Assembly (NCBI RefSeq): GCF_001552715.1
Contig: NZ_BCRS01000025.1
Span: 1-45,236 of the forward strand
From: Mycolicibacterium vaccae NBRC 14118 = CIP 105934
GTDB taxonomy: Bacteria > Actinomycetota > Actinomycetes > Mycobacteriales > Mycobacteriaceae
Reading direction: 5' to 3'
Length of the DNA: 45,236 nucleotides
Under the pieces are notes generated by a model. It saw only the letters and a program-made list of their open reading frames with translations, ran no database searches and had not been told where the DNA came from. A program made the translations under genes and the position numbers. Positions 7,892 through 17,700 of the stretch are shown in pieces (position 1 is the stretch's first letter; each line of letters begins with the position of its first letter).

Positions 7892-9114
7892 TTCGGCAAC
7901 CGCCTGTTCAGTTGCAGGAACGCGGTGTAGTTCGCGAGCACCTCGACGTGCCCGGGCGGGCACGACGCGATCGCGGCCAGCGTGTTGTGCACCAGCGTGT
8001 GTTCCACCCCGGCGTACCCCAATCGCACGGCGAGGTCGGTGCCGCGCTCGCCGGCGGCCACCACAGGCACCGAATCGAAATGCTCGAAGCGCACGTCCCA
8101 CAGCCACGACAGGTCCTCGCCGTCGGGGACCTGACCGTTGACCGCGATGACGACTCCTGCGGCGTCCCGGTCCACCATCGACAGCGCCTCCTGCCAGCCC
8201 GCCGGATTCTTCGCCAGCAGGATCCGGGCGGTGTGCGCGCCGATCTGCACCGTGCGGTAGCGGCCCGCGACCTCCTCGACCGCGGACACCGCGGCCACCG
8301 CGGCGGCCGGGTCCGCGCCGAGGGTCACCGCGGCGGCGACGGCCTGGGTCGCGTTGCCGCGGTTCACGGTACCCGGCAGCGTCAGCGACATCGGCAGCGA
8401 CAACCCGTCGGGCCCGTGAACATGGGTGTCGTCGAACCACCAGTCGGGGTCGGGGCGTTTGAAGTCACATCCGGTCGAGTACCAGTCGGTCCCCTGCCGG
8501 ACGATGATCTCGCCGGAGCGCGGGCAGCTGACCGAGTCGCTGGCCCAGCCGCTGCCTGCGGCCACCCACACCACCCGCGGGCTGTCGTAGGCCGCGGACG
8601 TCATCAGCACGTCGTCGCAGTTGGCCACGACCACCGTCGACGGATGCCGGGCCAGGCCGGCTCGCAGCGTGCGTTCGATGTGGTTGATCTCACCGACCCG
8701 GTCGAGCTGATCGCGCGACAGATTGAGCAATATGGTCACCGCGGCCGGCACTGCATCCAAGACGTGCGGGACGTGCATCTCGTCCACTTCGAGCGCGGCC
8801 AGCGGGGCGTCGGGGGCCGCGGCGAGCGCGGCGACGAGCCCGGCATCCATGTTGGCGCCCTCGGCGTTGGTGGCCACCGGGCCGACCGTGGCCAGCGCGG
8901 CAGCCGTCATCCGCGTGGTCGTCGACTTGCCATTCGTGCCGGTCACGACGACAGTGCGCCGTCCCCGTCCCAACTGGCCGAGGATCGACTTGTCCAGCGT
9001 CATCGCGACCAGACCGCCGATCATCGCGCCGGCGCCGCGGCCGGTGACGCGGGACGCCCAGCGTGCGCTCGCTCCGGCGGCGAGCGCGATACGTCCGCGT
9101 GGGGTGATGACCAT
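7888..9114 (-). CDS. murT: lipid II isoglutaminyl synthase, Mur-ligase-like subunit MurT
   Basis: This 408-residue ATP-dependent ligase activates the D-Glu alpha carboxyl of lipid II for amidation with ammonia from GatD. Visible are the Mur ligase P-loop VVVTGTNGKSTTTRM (54-70), LNLSRDQLDR (131-139), and the C-terminal MurT-specific domain (DUF1727) around VNGQVPDGEDLSWLWDVRFE. Firmicute MurT has a four-Cys zinc ribbon in the middle; here only Cys197 (SCPRS) and Cys216 (GCDFK) occupy the equivalent stretch, one from each CxxC pair. The start ATG 9112-9114 is placed exactly 7 bases after a TAAACT -10 element, so the transcript is probably leaderless. Confidence 0.9.
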   Translation of the reverse strand: MVITPRGRIALAAGASARWASRVTGRGAGAMIGGLVAMTLDKSILGQLGRGRRTVVVTGTNGKSTTTRMTAAALATVGPVATNAEGANMDAGLVAALAAAPDAPLAALEVDEMHVPHVLDAVPAAVTILLNLSRDQLDRVGEINHIERTLRAGLARHPSTVVVANCDDVLMTSAAYDSPRVVWVAAGSGWASDSVSCPRSGEIIVRQGTDWYSTGCDFKRPDPDWWFDDTHVHGPDGLSLPMSLTLPGTVNRGNATQAVAAAVTLGADPAAAVAAVSAVEEVAGRYRTVQIGAHTARILLAKNPAGWQEALSMVDRDAAGVVIAVNGQVPDGEDLSWLWDVRFEHFDSVPVVAAGERGTDLAVRLGYAGVEHTLVHNTLAAIASCPPGHVEVLANYTAFLQLNRRLPK

Positions 9115-9121
9115 CCCCGGC

Positions 9122-9127
9122 AGTTTA
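9122..9127 (-). promoter_or_regulatory. -10 element of a leaderless murT-gatD promoter
   Basis: On the minus strand TAAACT is followed by 7 bases and then the ATG of murT, so transcription should begin at the A of the start codon. No ribosome binding site is present. The 78-base gap also has to hold the promoter of the divergent exonuclease gene at 9193, for which I see no clear signal. Confidence 0.55.
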
Positions 9128-9192
9128 GAAGAGCCGCCGACACGCGGGGTGATGGAGCAGGGCTTGTCAGGGCCGCATGCCATCCTCGGAGG

Positions 9193-10194
9193 GTGAGTTC
9201 AACCGCCGGAAGTCGCTGGGGTAGACCCGCCGACGAGGTCGGCGCGGGCTGGGCCGTGGTCGATGTCGAGACCTCAGGTTTCCGCCCGGGACAGGCGCGC
9301 ATCGTCAGCGTCGCGGCACTGGCGCTCAGCGACGACGGCAACGTCGAGAAGAGCCTCTACAGCCTCCTCGATCCCGGTGTCGACCCCGGCCCGACCCACG
9401 TGCACGGGCTGACCGCCGAGATGCTCGCCGGCCAGCCCACCTTCGGCGATGTCGTCGGTGATCTGTGCGAGCTGTTGCGGGGGCGCACGCTGGTCGCCCA
9501 CAACGTCGGATTCGACTACTCGTTCCTGACCGCCGAGGCCGAGATGGTGCACGCCGAGCTACCCGTGGACACCGTGATGTGCACCGTCGAGCTGGCCCGC
9601 CGGCTTCAGCTCGGGCTGGACAACCTGCGGCTGGAGACGCTGGCCGCGCACTGGGGCGTCACCCAGATGAACCCTCATGACGCGCTCGACGACGCGATGG
9701 TGCTGGCCCAGATCCTCAAGCCCGTGCTGGTGCGCGCCCAGGAGCGGCGCAAGTGGCTCCCGGTGCATCCGGTCGGGCGGCGCACCTGGCCCAACGGCCG
9801 GGTCACCCACGACGAGTTCCGTCCGCTCAAGGCACTCGCGGCGCGGATGCCGTGCGCCTACGCCAACCCGGGCCGCTTCTCGCCGGACCGTCCGCTGGTG
9901 CAGGGCATGAGGATCGCACTGTCGGCCGAGGTCGGCCACACCCATGAGGAACTCGTCGAGCGGATTCTGCACGCGGGCCTCGCCTACACCGAGGCCGTCG
10001 ACACGCACACCTCGCTGGTGGTCTGCGACGACCCCGCCCCCGAACAGGGCAAGGGCTACCAGGCCGGCGAGCTCGCCGTCCCGCTGCTGGGCAGTGCCGA
10101 CTTCGTCGCGCGACTGGACGCGGTGATCGGCGGCGCGACGATCGAGGAGTTCACCGAACCACCGCCGGCCGGGGACCAGTTCAGCCTGTTCTGA
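9193..10194 (+). CDS. DnaQ-like 3'-5' exonuclease with C-terminal BRCT domain
   Basis: A 333-residue DEDDh exonuclease. ExoI is VVDVETSGF (Asp/Glu), ExoII is HNVGFDYSFL, and ExoIII is HDALDDAMV (His/Asp); all are intact, so it should be catalytically active. After about residue 240 comes a BRCT-like domain (QGMRIALSAEVGHTHEELVERIL ... SLVVCDDP). It corresponds to Rv3711c, annotated as DNA polymerase III epsilon (dnaQ). In mycobacteria the main proofreading is done by the PHP domain of DnaE1, so a repair or accessory role is likely. GTG 9193 is the only suitable start near the conserved N-terminus. Its 3' end overlaps the convergent AraC gene by 14 bases. Confidence 0.85.
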   Translation: MSSTAGSRWGRPADEVGAGWAVVDVETSGFRPGQARIVSVAALALSDDGNVEKSLYSLLDPGVDPGPTHVHGLTAEMLAGQPTFGDVVGDLCELLRGRTLVAHNVGFDYSFLTAEAEMVHAELPVDTVMCTVELARRLQLGLDNLRLETLAAHWGVTQMNPHDALDDAMVLAQILKPVLVRAQERRKWLPVHPVGRRTWPNGRVTHDEFRPLKALAARMPCAYANPGRFSPDRPLVQGMRIALSAEVGHTHEELVERILHAGLAYTEAVDTHTSLVVCDDPAPEQGKGYQAGELAVPLLGSADFVARLDAVIGGATIEEFTEPPPAGDQFSLF

Positions 10195-11050
10195 GGCCGT
10201 TGTGCCGGGCCCGCCACCGGCGCGGCGACTCGCCGTGCGCCCGGCGGAACACGCGGGTGAAGTAGCCGGGGTCGACGATGCCGACCCGTCGCGCGACCTC
10301 CTGGACGCCGAGGTCGGTGCTCGCCAGCAGCGAGCGCGCCTCGGCCATCCGGCGTTCGGTGATCCAGTCGCCCACCGTGCGTCCGGTCCGGCGGCGCACC
10401 ACAGTCGTCAGGTGGCCCGGGGACATCCCGCACTCGCGGGCCACGTCGCGCAGTGACACCTGCTGGTCGATGCGCTGCTCGATGACCTCGAACACCTTGG
10501 CCAACAACGGCTCTCCGCCGCGCTTCAGGTCGCCGACGACATCGTCGGCCAACCGGGCCAGATCGATCAGCAGCACCGTCAGGTGCGCCAGTGCGGCCTG
10601 CCGGTACCCGTCGCGGCGCTCGGTGAGTTCGGTGTCGATCGCCGCGACGGTGGACTCCCAGAACGCGCGGCGGTGCGCGGGGACGGTCAGGCGCAGCACG
10701 CCGTCGTGTCCGGTGTGCAGGAACGGAAACAGCAGCGGGTGGGCCCGCCAGGCCGGCCACGGCGCACGGGCGCTCCCACCGAGGGCGGCGGGGTCGAAGA
10801 ACAGCGCGACCGCGCCGGCCGGGTCACCGAGCAGGTCGGGGTCCACCGTGGCGCCCGCGGCGACGACGTCGACTGCACCGGCCGCGCCGTGATGGACCAG
10901 GACCGGGAAATCGTGGATGTGTCGGCCGAGCCGCACCGGCGTGGTCCGGTCGAACCGGATCAGCGACACAGGAGGGGCGGCCGACTCGCTCGGGTACGCA
11001 TAGATCGGCACTCCGTCGCGGCGGCCTGCGAATCGGGACATCTCGCCCAT
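10181..11050 (-). CDS. AraC family transcriptional regulator
   Basis: A 289-residue regulator with an N-terminal cupin-like sensing region (HIHDFPVLVHHGAAGAVDV) and a C-terminal AraC DNA-binding domain carrying two helix-turn-helix motifs: SLRDVARECGMSPGHLTTVVRRRTGRTVGDWI and VQEVARRVGIVDPGYFTRVFRRAHGESPRRWR, each quoted here only to locate the motif boundaries around residues 190-280. ATG 11048-11050 is preferred; ATG 11039-11041 is also possible. It diverges from the methyltransferase gene at 11115, its most likely target. The inducer is unknown. Confidence 0.85.
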   Translation of the reverse strand: MGEMSRFAGRRDGVPIYAYPSESAAPPVSLIRFDRTTPVRLGRHIHDFPVLVHHGAAGAVDVVAAGATVDPDLLGDPAGAVALFFDPAALGGSARAPWPAWRAHPLLFPFLHTGHDGVLRLTVPAHRRAFWESTVAAIDTELTERRDGYRQAALAHLTVLLIDLARLADDVVGDLKRGGEPLLAKVFEVIEQRIDQQVSLRDVARECGMSPGHLTTVVRRRTGRTVGDWITERRMAEARSLLASTDLGVQEVARRVGIVDPGYFTRVFRRAHGESPRRWRARHNGLRTG

Positions 11051-11067
11051 CAACCAAAGATAGTCCC

Positions 11068-11088
11068 GGTGTGGCCGATGATCACACC
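11068..11088. promoter_or_regulatory. inverted repeat between divergent araC-type and methyltransferase genes
   Basis: GGTGTG and CACACC form perfect 6-base arms with a 9-base spacer in the 64-base divergent gap. The position suits an operator for the AraC regulator, though AraC proteins more often use direct repeats. No binding site consensus is known to me for this regulator. Confidence 0.3.
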
Positions 11089-11114
11089 ACATTCCTTGCT
11101 GCCGAACAGCAACG

Positions 11115-11783
11115 ATGAACATCATGACGAAGAATCATCCGAAGTCGGTGACCCGGACGTGGGGCAACGCGCACGACTATCTTCCGGCAGCCGGCCGTGA
11201 CTTCCTGCTGCCCGGCTATGACGTGATGGTCCGGGTGCTCGGGATGGGGCCGGTGTACGACGAGCTGATCGGCCAGGCCGAACTCCGCGACGCCCTCGAC
11301 ATCCTTGAGATCGGCTGCGGCACCGGCAATCTCACCCACCGAGCAGCGCAGGCGGCGCCGGCGGCCAGGGTGACCGGCACGGACCCCGACCCGCGGGCGC
11401 TCACCAGGGCCCGGCGTAAAGGCGGCGGGCGGATCCGATGGGAGCACGCCTACGCCCAGCGACTGCCGTTCCCTGACTGCGCCTTCGACCGGGTGCTGTC
11501 GTCGATGATGCTGCACCACCTCGAGGACGAGGCGAAAGCCGCGGCGCTGAGCGAGGTTTTCCGGGTGCTTCGGCCCGGTGGCCGTCTTCACGTCGTCGAC
11601 GTGGGCGGGAGCGGCCACCCGGGCGGCGTCCTGACCAGGGTGACCGGACACGATCACGGGAGCGCTGCCACCGGCCTGCCGGAACAGATGCGCGAGGCCG
11701 GCTTCGACTGCCGGGTGCTCGGCACGCGGCGTCTGCGGCTGGCCGGACCCGTCACCTTCTACCGGGCCACCAGGCTCAGGTGA
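11115..11783 (+). CDS. class I SAM-dependent methyltransferase
   Basis: A 222-residue methyltransferase_11-type protein. The SAM-binding motif I is LEIGCGTGNLTHRA (near 63-76), motif II acidic residues lie in GTDPDPRAL, and the post-motif pattern is FDRVLSSMMLHHLEDE followed by FRVLRPGGRLHVVD. This is the UbiE-like arrangement for small-molecule substrates; the substrate is unknown. ATG 11115 is used, and ATG 11124 is equally possible. It is divergent from an AraC regulator and overlaps the convergent SHOCT gene by 8 bases. Confidence 0.8.
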   Translation: MNIMTKNHPKSVTRTWGNAHDYLPAAGRDFLLPGYDVMVRVLGMGPVYDELIGQAELRDALDILEIGCGTGNLTHRAAQAAPAARVTGTDPDPRALTRARRKGGGRIRWEHAYAQRLPFPDCAFDRVLSSMMLHHLEDEAKAAALSEVFRVLRPGGRLHVVDVGGSGHPGGVLTRVTGHDHGSAATGLPEQMREAGFDCRVLGTRRLRLAGPVTFYRATRLR

Positions 11784-12159
11784 GCGCCTTGGCCTTCAGC
11801 GATTCGAACTCGCGCTGGTCGATGGCCCCGGCGTCCAACAGCGCCTTGGCGTCGGCGATCTCCTGTGCGGGACTTCGTCCGGCGGCCTGGCGGATGTACG
11901 CGTCGGTCTGCTGTTTGGCCTCCAGCGCCTGCTCACGGGCCCGCTCGGCCATACCCTTACCGCGCGCGATCAGGTAGACCAGCGCGGTCAGGTACGGGAA
12001 CACGATCAGGAAGACGACCCAGAGCGCCTTCACCCAGCCCGAGGTCGTGTGGTCACGCCAGAACAGGTCGACGAGGATGTTGAACAAAATCATCAGGTAG
12101 GCGATGAACGCGAAAATCACCAGCAGTGACCAGAAGTAATCCCAGAACGAATCCCACAT
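11776..12159 (-). CDS. small membrane protein with PLDc_N-like region and SHOCT domain
   Basis: A 127-residue protein with two hydrophobic segments (FWSLLVIFAFIAYLMILFNILVDLF and VKALWVVFLIVFPYLTALVYLIA, about residues 7-31 and 42-64), a charged helix (KGMAERAREQALEAKQQTD), and a C-terminal SHOCT motif (EIADAKALLDAGAIDQREFESLKAKAL). SHOCT motifs are short oligomerisation modules, often on membrane proteins. The ATG at 12157-12159 is preceded by GAGAGGAGCG, a good ribosome site. The function is unknown; similar proteins are widespread in actinobacteria. Confidence 0.8.
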   Translation of the reverse strand: MWDSFWDYFWSLLVIFAFIAYLMILFNILVDLFWRDHTTSGWVKALWVVFLIVFPYLTALVYLIARGKGMAERAREQALEAKQQTDAYIRQAAGRSPAQEIADAKALLDAGAIDQREFESLKAKALT

Positions 12160-12231
12160 GGCGCGCTCCTCTCGGCCGATGCACGCAGATCTGCGCAATC
12201 GTCAGTCAAGCACCTCGGCAGCACCCAGATC

Positions 12232-12247
12232 AGGGTCCAAAGACCCT
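12232..12247 (-). terminator. hairpin downstream of the glutamate dehydrogenase
   Basis: AGGGTC-loop of 4-GACCCT is a perfect 6-base stem about 30 bases past the dehydrogenase stop codon. There is no T run after it, which is common for mycobacterial terminators, so termination strength is uncertain. Confidence 0.4.
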
Positions 12248-12276
12248 TGACGTGTACTTCCGCGTGAGGCTCCGGC

Positions 12277-15200
12277 TCACTCTCCGTTGGTGGTGAGCCG
12301 GCGCAGCTGCGCGGTGGCCACCGACAGCACCGCCAGATCCGGGTTCTCCGTGTGCCGGAAGTCGTGCAGGGTGCGGCGGGCCCGCTCGATCCGGGGCCGG
12401 TTGTGCGATTCGAACTCCTCGACGATGTCGACGTTGTCGGTATGCGGGCCGACCAGGCGGTACACGTCGAGCGCCAGCTCGCGCAGGGACCGGTAGAGGT
12501 CCTCACGTAACGCCAACCGCGCCAGGGCGTTCCACCGTCCGTCCCGTGGCAGCTCCGAGACCGCCAGCAGCAGGGTGTCGACACCGAGATGCGCGGACAA
12601 CTCGAAGTAGATGTGCGCGAGCCTGGTCGCATCCTCGTTGTGCGCGCACGCCATGTCATTGATGTCCAGAAGACTGTAGGCGTAGAGCGATTCACCGATC
12701 CTGCAGGCGACGTCGATCGGCACCCCCTGCGCGACGTACCCCTCCTGGATCGCGAGGGCGGTGGCGCGTTCGCTGCCGCGGAGCATCTCGCTGAGTTTGC
12801 CGCGCAGCGTCGTCACCGCCTGGAAGCGGGCCACCTCGTCCTCGATCGCCAGAGGCTGCGGCCTGTTGGACAGGAACCAGCGGGCCGCACGGTCGAGTAG
12901 TCGCCTGCCTTCGATGACCAGTTCGTCGGTCAGCGCCGGGGACAGGCGCGCGGCGTGGATGTCGTGCCACAGCGCGTCGAGTTCGAAGACCTCCGACGCG
13001 ATGGCATGCGCGCGCACGACCTCGGCGCTGGTGGCACCGGTCTCCTCGGCGAGCCGGAACGCGAACGTCAAGCCCGAGGTGGCCAGCACGTGGTTGGTCA
13101 CCGCGGTGGCGATGATCTCCCGCCGCAACGGGTGCTCGGTCAGTTGTGCACCCATCCGCCGGCGCAACGTGGCCGGGAAGTAACGGTGCAATGCGGCGGT
13201 GAAATAGGGATCGTCGAATCCTTCACAGTCCAGCAGGTCGGCTTTGAGGGCGAGTTTGGTCTGCGCCATCAACGTCGCGAGCTGCGGCCTGGTCAGCCCG
13301 TCTCCGCATTTGATCAGGTCGGCGAATTCTGCTGCGCTGGGCAGGTGTTCGCGCTCGCGGTGGAGTCCGCGGTCGCGCTCCAGGGCGGACGTCATCCGGG
13401 CGTGCACCGAGACCATCTGGGCGGCGTTGCGGCGGGCGTCGCGCAGCAGACGGTTGTGCGCGAGATTGTTGGCCAGGACGTGCGCGGCGACCTCGTCGGT
13501 CATCTCGGCCAGCAGTGCGTTACGGGTGGAGTCCGGATGGCGGCCCGCGAGGAGGATCTTCAGGTTGACCTCGTGGTCCGAGCAGTCCACGCCCGCCGCA
13601 TTGTCGATGGCATCGGTGTTGAGGTGCCCACCGCGACGGGCGAATTCGATGCGGCCGCGCGGGGACACCCCGAGGTTGCCGCCCTCGACGATGACCCGGG
13701 CGCGGACGTCGCGGGCGTCGACTCGTACGCCGTCGTTGACCTTGTCGCCGACGTCGGCGTGCTGCTCGTCAGCGGCTTTGATGTAGGTGCCGATCCCGCC
13801 GTTGAACAGCAGATCGACTGGCGCGCAGAGAATATGGGCGATGAGCTCGTTCGGGGTGATCCCCGCCGGCGCGTCGTCCATACCCAGAGCGCGGCGCATC
13901 TGCGCGGAGACCGGGATCGTCTTGGCGGTGCGCGGCCAGACGCCACCGCCGGTGCTGATCACCGCGTGGTCGTAGTCGGCCCAGGTCGAGCGCGGCAGAG
14001 CGAACAGGCGCTCGCGTTCGCGCCGGGCGGGCTCGGCCGCCGGATCCGGGTCGACGAAGATGTGGCGGTGGTCGAACGCGGCGACCAGTCTGATGCCGCG
14101 CCGCAGCAGCATGCCGTTGCCGAACACGTCGCCGCTCATGTCTCCGATACCCACCACGCGGAATTCGTCTCGGGCGGAGTCGATTCCGAGCTCCTCAAGG
14201 TGGCAATCGCCGCTGACCCAGGCGCCGCGGGCGGTGATGCCCATGGCCTTGTGGTCGTAACCGGCAGACCCGCCGGAGGCGAATGCGTCGCCCAGCCAGT
14301 ACCCGCGGTCGAGCGCGACCGCGTTGGCCAGGTCGGAGAACGTGGCGGTGCCCTTGTCCGCCGCCACCACCAGGTACGGATCCGCCCCGTCGTGGCACAC
14401 CACCCCTTCGGGTGCGGGATCGGTGTCGCCGGCGGCGTTGTCGACGACGTCGAGCAGAGCGGACACGAACTGCTTGTAGCAGCGCATGCCGTCGGTGCGC
14501 GATGGGGACGGTGACTTCACGACGAAGACGCCCTTGGCGCCGGCGGGCACGATCATCGCGTTCTTCACCGCCTGGGCCTTGACCAGTCCGAGGACTTCGG
14601 TGCGGTAGTCGTCGTGACGGTCGGACCAGCGCAGGCCACCGCGGGCCACCAGGCCGTAGCGCAGGTGCAGGCCTTCGAATTCCGGTGAGTAGACGAAGAT
14701 CTCGGACAGCGGCCGAGGGTGGGGCAGCTCGTCGATGTGTGGTGCGTCCAGCTTGTGCACCAGGTAGGGGGCGTTGGGGCCCAGCGTCTCGGGGGCGAAC
14801 GCATTGGTGCGTACGGTCGAGTTCACCAGGTTGCGGTACGTGCGCAGGATGCGGTCGGCGTCGATGTGCAACAACCGGTCGATCTCGGTGGTGAGCCGCT
14901 CGTCGGCGGCGGCGATGCCGGCTGCCCGGGCCGAGCTGCGACCGGCGGCGACACCGCCGCCGAACCGGGCCTCGAACAACGCCATCACCGCCGTGGTGGC
15001 CTCGGGATGGTCCAGCAGCACCTGCTGAATTCGGTTCTGCCCGTATGGCAGTGGCAGCTGTCGCAGGTATCGGCTGTAGCTCCGCAGGACCGCGACCTGG
15101 CGCCAGTCGAGCCCGGCGGTGGGGATCAGCACGTTGAACCGGTCGGCCTCGGCGCGGCCGGACCAGATCGCGCGGAACGTCTCGCAGATCTGGTCGTCGG

Positions 15201-15513
15201 CCTGCGCCCAGTCCTGGGCGAACCCCCGCGCCCCGGCGGTGTCCGGGTCCAGGAAGAGTTCATAGAGGTGGCACAGCGTTCCGTCGGGGCGCGCCCAGGT
15301 GGTGGTGTGCTCGTTGATGACCTCGAGGTCCATGCTCTGCAGCGCGGGCAGCATCCGGCGCAGCGGCACCGGCTGAGCCGACGCCAGAACGAACCGCAGC
15401 GGACTGTGTGACTCGGGTGGCTCGGGATTCTCGTGGCGCACACCCACGACGATCGCGACACCTGCCAACGAGTTCAGCCCTTCGGCGTTGAAGAACGAAA
15501 CTGGGGACGACAC
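12277..15513 (-). CDS. large NAD-dependent glutamate dehydrogenase, short (about 115-120 kDa) class
   Basis: This 1078-residue enzyme should deaminate glutamate to 2-oxoglutarate and ammonium with NAD. The dehydrogenase core is clear: GLVARGGLRWSDRHDDYRTE (288-305) and KNAMIVPAGAKGVFVVKSP (317-335), then a Rossmann region around GIGDMSGDVFGNGML. An ACT-like stretch (PLRFVLASAQPVPLRRML) lies near residue 40. The main mycobacterial enzyme (Rv2476c) is about 1,600 residues; this protein lacks several hundred N-terminal residues and fits the separate L_115 class, of which M. smegmatis has one near leuA as I recall. The GTG start 15511-15513 has AGGAGGAA upstream. It follows leuA on the same strand after 135 bases. 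Confidence 0.85.
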   Translation of the reverse strand: MSSPVSFFNAEGLNSLAGVAIVVGVRHENPEPPESHSPLRFVLASAQPVPLRRMLPALQSMDLEVINEHTTTWARPDGTLCHLYELFLDPDTAGARGFAQDWAQADDQICETFRAIWSGRAEADRFNVLIPTAGLDWRQVAVLRSYSRYLRQLPLPYGQNRIQQVLLDHPEATTAVMALFEARFGGGVAAGRSSARAAGIAAADERLTTEIDRLLHIDADRILRTYRNLVNSTVRTNAFAPETLGPNAPYLVHKLDAPHIDELPHPRPLSEIFVYSPEFEGLHLRYGLVARGGLRWSDRHDDYRTEVLGLVKAQAVKNAMIVPAGAKGVFVVKSPSPSRTDGMRCYKQFVSALLDVVDNAAGDTDPAPEGVVCHDGADPYLVVAADKGTATFSDLANAVALDRGYWLGDAFASGGSAGYDHKAMGITARGAWVSGDCHLEELGIDSARDEFRVVGIGDMSGDVFGNGMLLRRGIRLVAAFDHRHIFVDPDPAAEPARRERERLFALPRSTWADYDHAVISTGGGVWPRTAKTIPVSAQMRRALGMDDAPAGITPNELIAHILCAPVDLLFNGGIGTYIKAADEQHADVGDKVNDGVRVDARDVRARVIVEGGNLGVSPRGRIEFARRGGHLNTDAIDNAAGVDCSDHEVNLKILLAGRHPDSTRNALLAEMTDEVAAHVLANNLAHNRLLRDARRNAAQMVSVHARMTSALERDRGLHREREHLPSAAEFADLIKCGDGLTRPQLATLMAQTKLALKADLLDCEGFDDPYFTAALHRYFPATLRRRMGAQLTEHPLRREIIATAVTNHVLATSGLTFAFRLAEETGATSAEVVRAHAIASEVFELDALWHDIHAARLSPALTDELVIEGRRLLDRAARWFLSNRPQPLAIEDEVARFQAVTTLRGKLSEMLRGSERATALAIQEGYVAQGVPIDVACRIGESLYAYSLLDINDMACAHNEDATRLAHIYFELSAHLGVDTLLLAVSELPRDGRWNALARLALREDLYRSLRELALDVYRLVGPHTDNVDIVEEFESHNRPRIERARRTLHDFRHTENPDLAVLSVATAQLRRLTTNGE

Positions 15514-15530
15514 CGATTCCTCCTGCTCAG

Positions 15531-15560
15531 GCCACGCTGCCCGTTATCGGGCAGCGTGGC
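15531..15560 (-). terminator. 13-base perfect hairpin between leuA and the glutamate dehydrogenase
   Basis: GCCACGCTGCCCG and CGGGCAGCGTGGC pair without mismatch around a 4-base TTAT loop. It is the strongest simple hairpin in the window. It may end leuA transcription, but it also lies directly before the ribosome site of the dehydrogenase (AGGAGG near 15521-15526), so it could instead be a 5'-UTR element that controls that gene. No U tract follows. Confidence 0.6.
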
Positions 15561-15634
15561 TATGAGTCTGGAGGGTGCACACGCCTCATTGGTCGAGCAC
15601 TACGTCAACAGACCGGACATACCGGTGACACTGT

Positions 15635-17475
<1,841 letters not shown>

Positions 17476-17489
17476 TTATGGGGGATATC

Positions 17490-17550
17490 AGACCGGCGCA
17501 TCGCGAAACACCCGCGACGGGAGGCCGGTCTGGATCAGACCCCGTCGCGG
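17490..17550 (-). promoter_or_regulatory. leuA leader RNA with two mutually interleaved stems (LEU-element-like)
   Basis: In mRNA order the four arms are A (17550-17541, CCGCGACGGG), B (17531-17524, AGACCGGC), A' (17521-17512, CCCGTCGCGG) and B' (17497-17490, GCCGGTCT). A pairs with A' over 10 perfect bases and B with B' over 8, extended to 9 by one more C-G pair. Because B lies in the A-A' loop and B' lies outside, the two stems either exclude each other or form a pseudoknot. Arm A begins 5 bases after three Leu codons of the leader peptide, so a stalled ribosome would cover it. A conserved pseudoknot called the LEU element has been predicted before actinobacterial leuA (Seliverstov and colleagues); this fits that description from memory. 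Confidence 0.75.
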
Positions 17551-17576
17551 CGTCCGAGAAGGAGCACCCGCTGCAC
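17535..17576 (-). CDS. leuA leader peptide with three consecutive leucine codons
   Basis: A 13-codon reading frame from GTG 17574-17576 reads V-Q-R-V-L-L-L-G-R-R-D-G-V and ends at TGA 17535-17537. Leu codons 5-7 are CTC CTT CTC (17556-17564). The frame is open further up to ATG 17595-17597, giving a 20-codon version. I prefer the GTG because TACAGT lies 7 bases before it, so the transcript would begin at this start codon. Its last codons overlap arm A of the leader RNA, the arrangement expected of an attenuation leader. Confidence 0.65.
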   Translation of the reverse strand: MQRVLLLGRRDGV

Positions 17577-17583
17577 GCGAGCC

Positions 17584-17589
17584 ACTGTA
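17584..17589 (-). promoter_or_regulatory. probable -10 element of the leuA leader transcript
   Basis: TACAGT on the minus strand fits TANNNT and is 7 bases before the leader-peptide GTG. TTGGCC lies 16 bases upstream as a possible -35. If this is the promoter, the leuA leader is about 116 bases long. Confidence 0.45.
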
Positions 17590-17623
17590 CTCCGCATGGT
17601 CCACGGGCCAAAACGCGAGTTCG

Positions 17624-17690
17624 TCACATCCGAGAGTGCGCAGAGATCGCGTCCAGCACCCGTGACGCGACCTGAGCGCACTCTCGGTGA
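17624..17690. repeat. nested palindrome between the XRE-cupin gene and leuA
   Basis: The outer arms are CCGAGAGTGCGC (17630-17641) and GCGCACTCTCGG (17676-17687), 12 perfect pairs. Inside them CGCGTC (17648-17653) and GACGCG (17664-17669) form a second stem with a 10-base loop. The element begins 11 bases beyond the XRE-cupin stop and could end that transcript. It is more elaborate than a simple terminator. Confidence 0.75.
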
Positions 17691-17700
17691 GAGGAGCGCG

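Noticed and set aside
7912..9192. In-frame extension of the DnaQ-like exonuclease far upstream
   Set aside because: The extension runs antisense through murT and adds only shadow sequence; the conserved N-terminus begins at GTG 9193.
13000..14520. Open frame on the plus strand inside the glutamate dehydrogenase region
   Set aside because: It is opposite a continuous, conserved dehydrogenase coding sequence and carries no motif.
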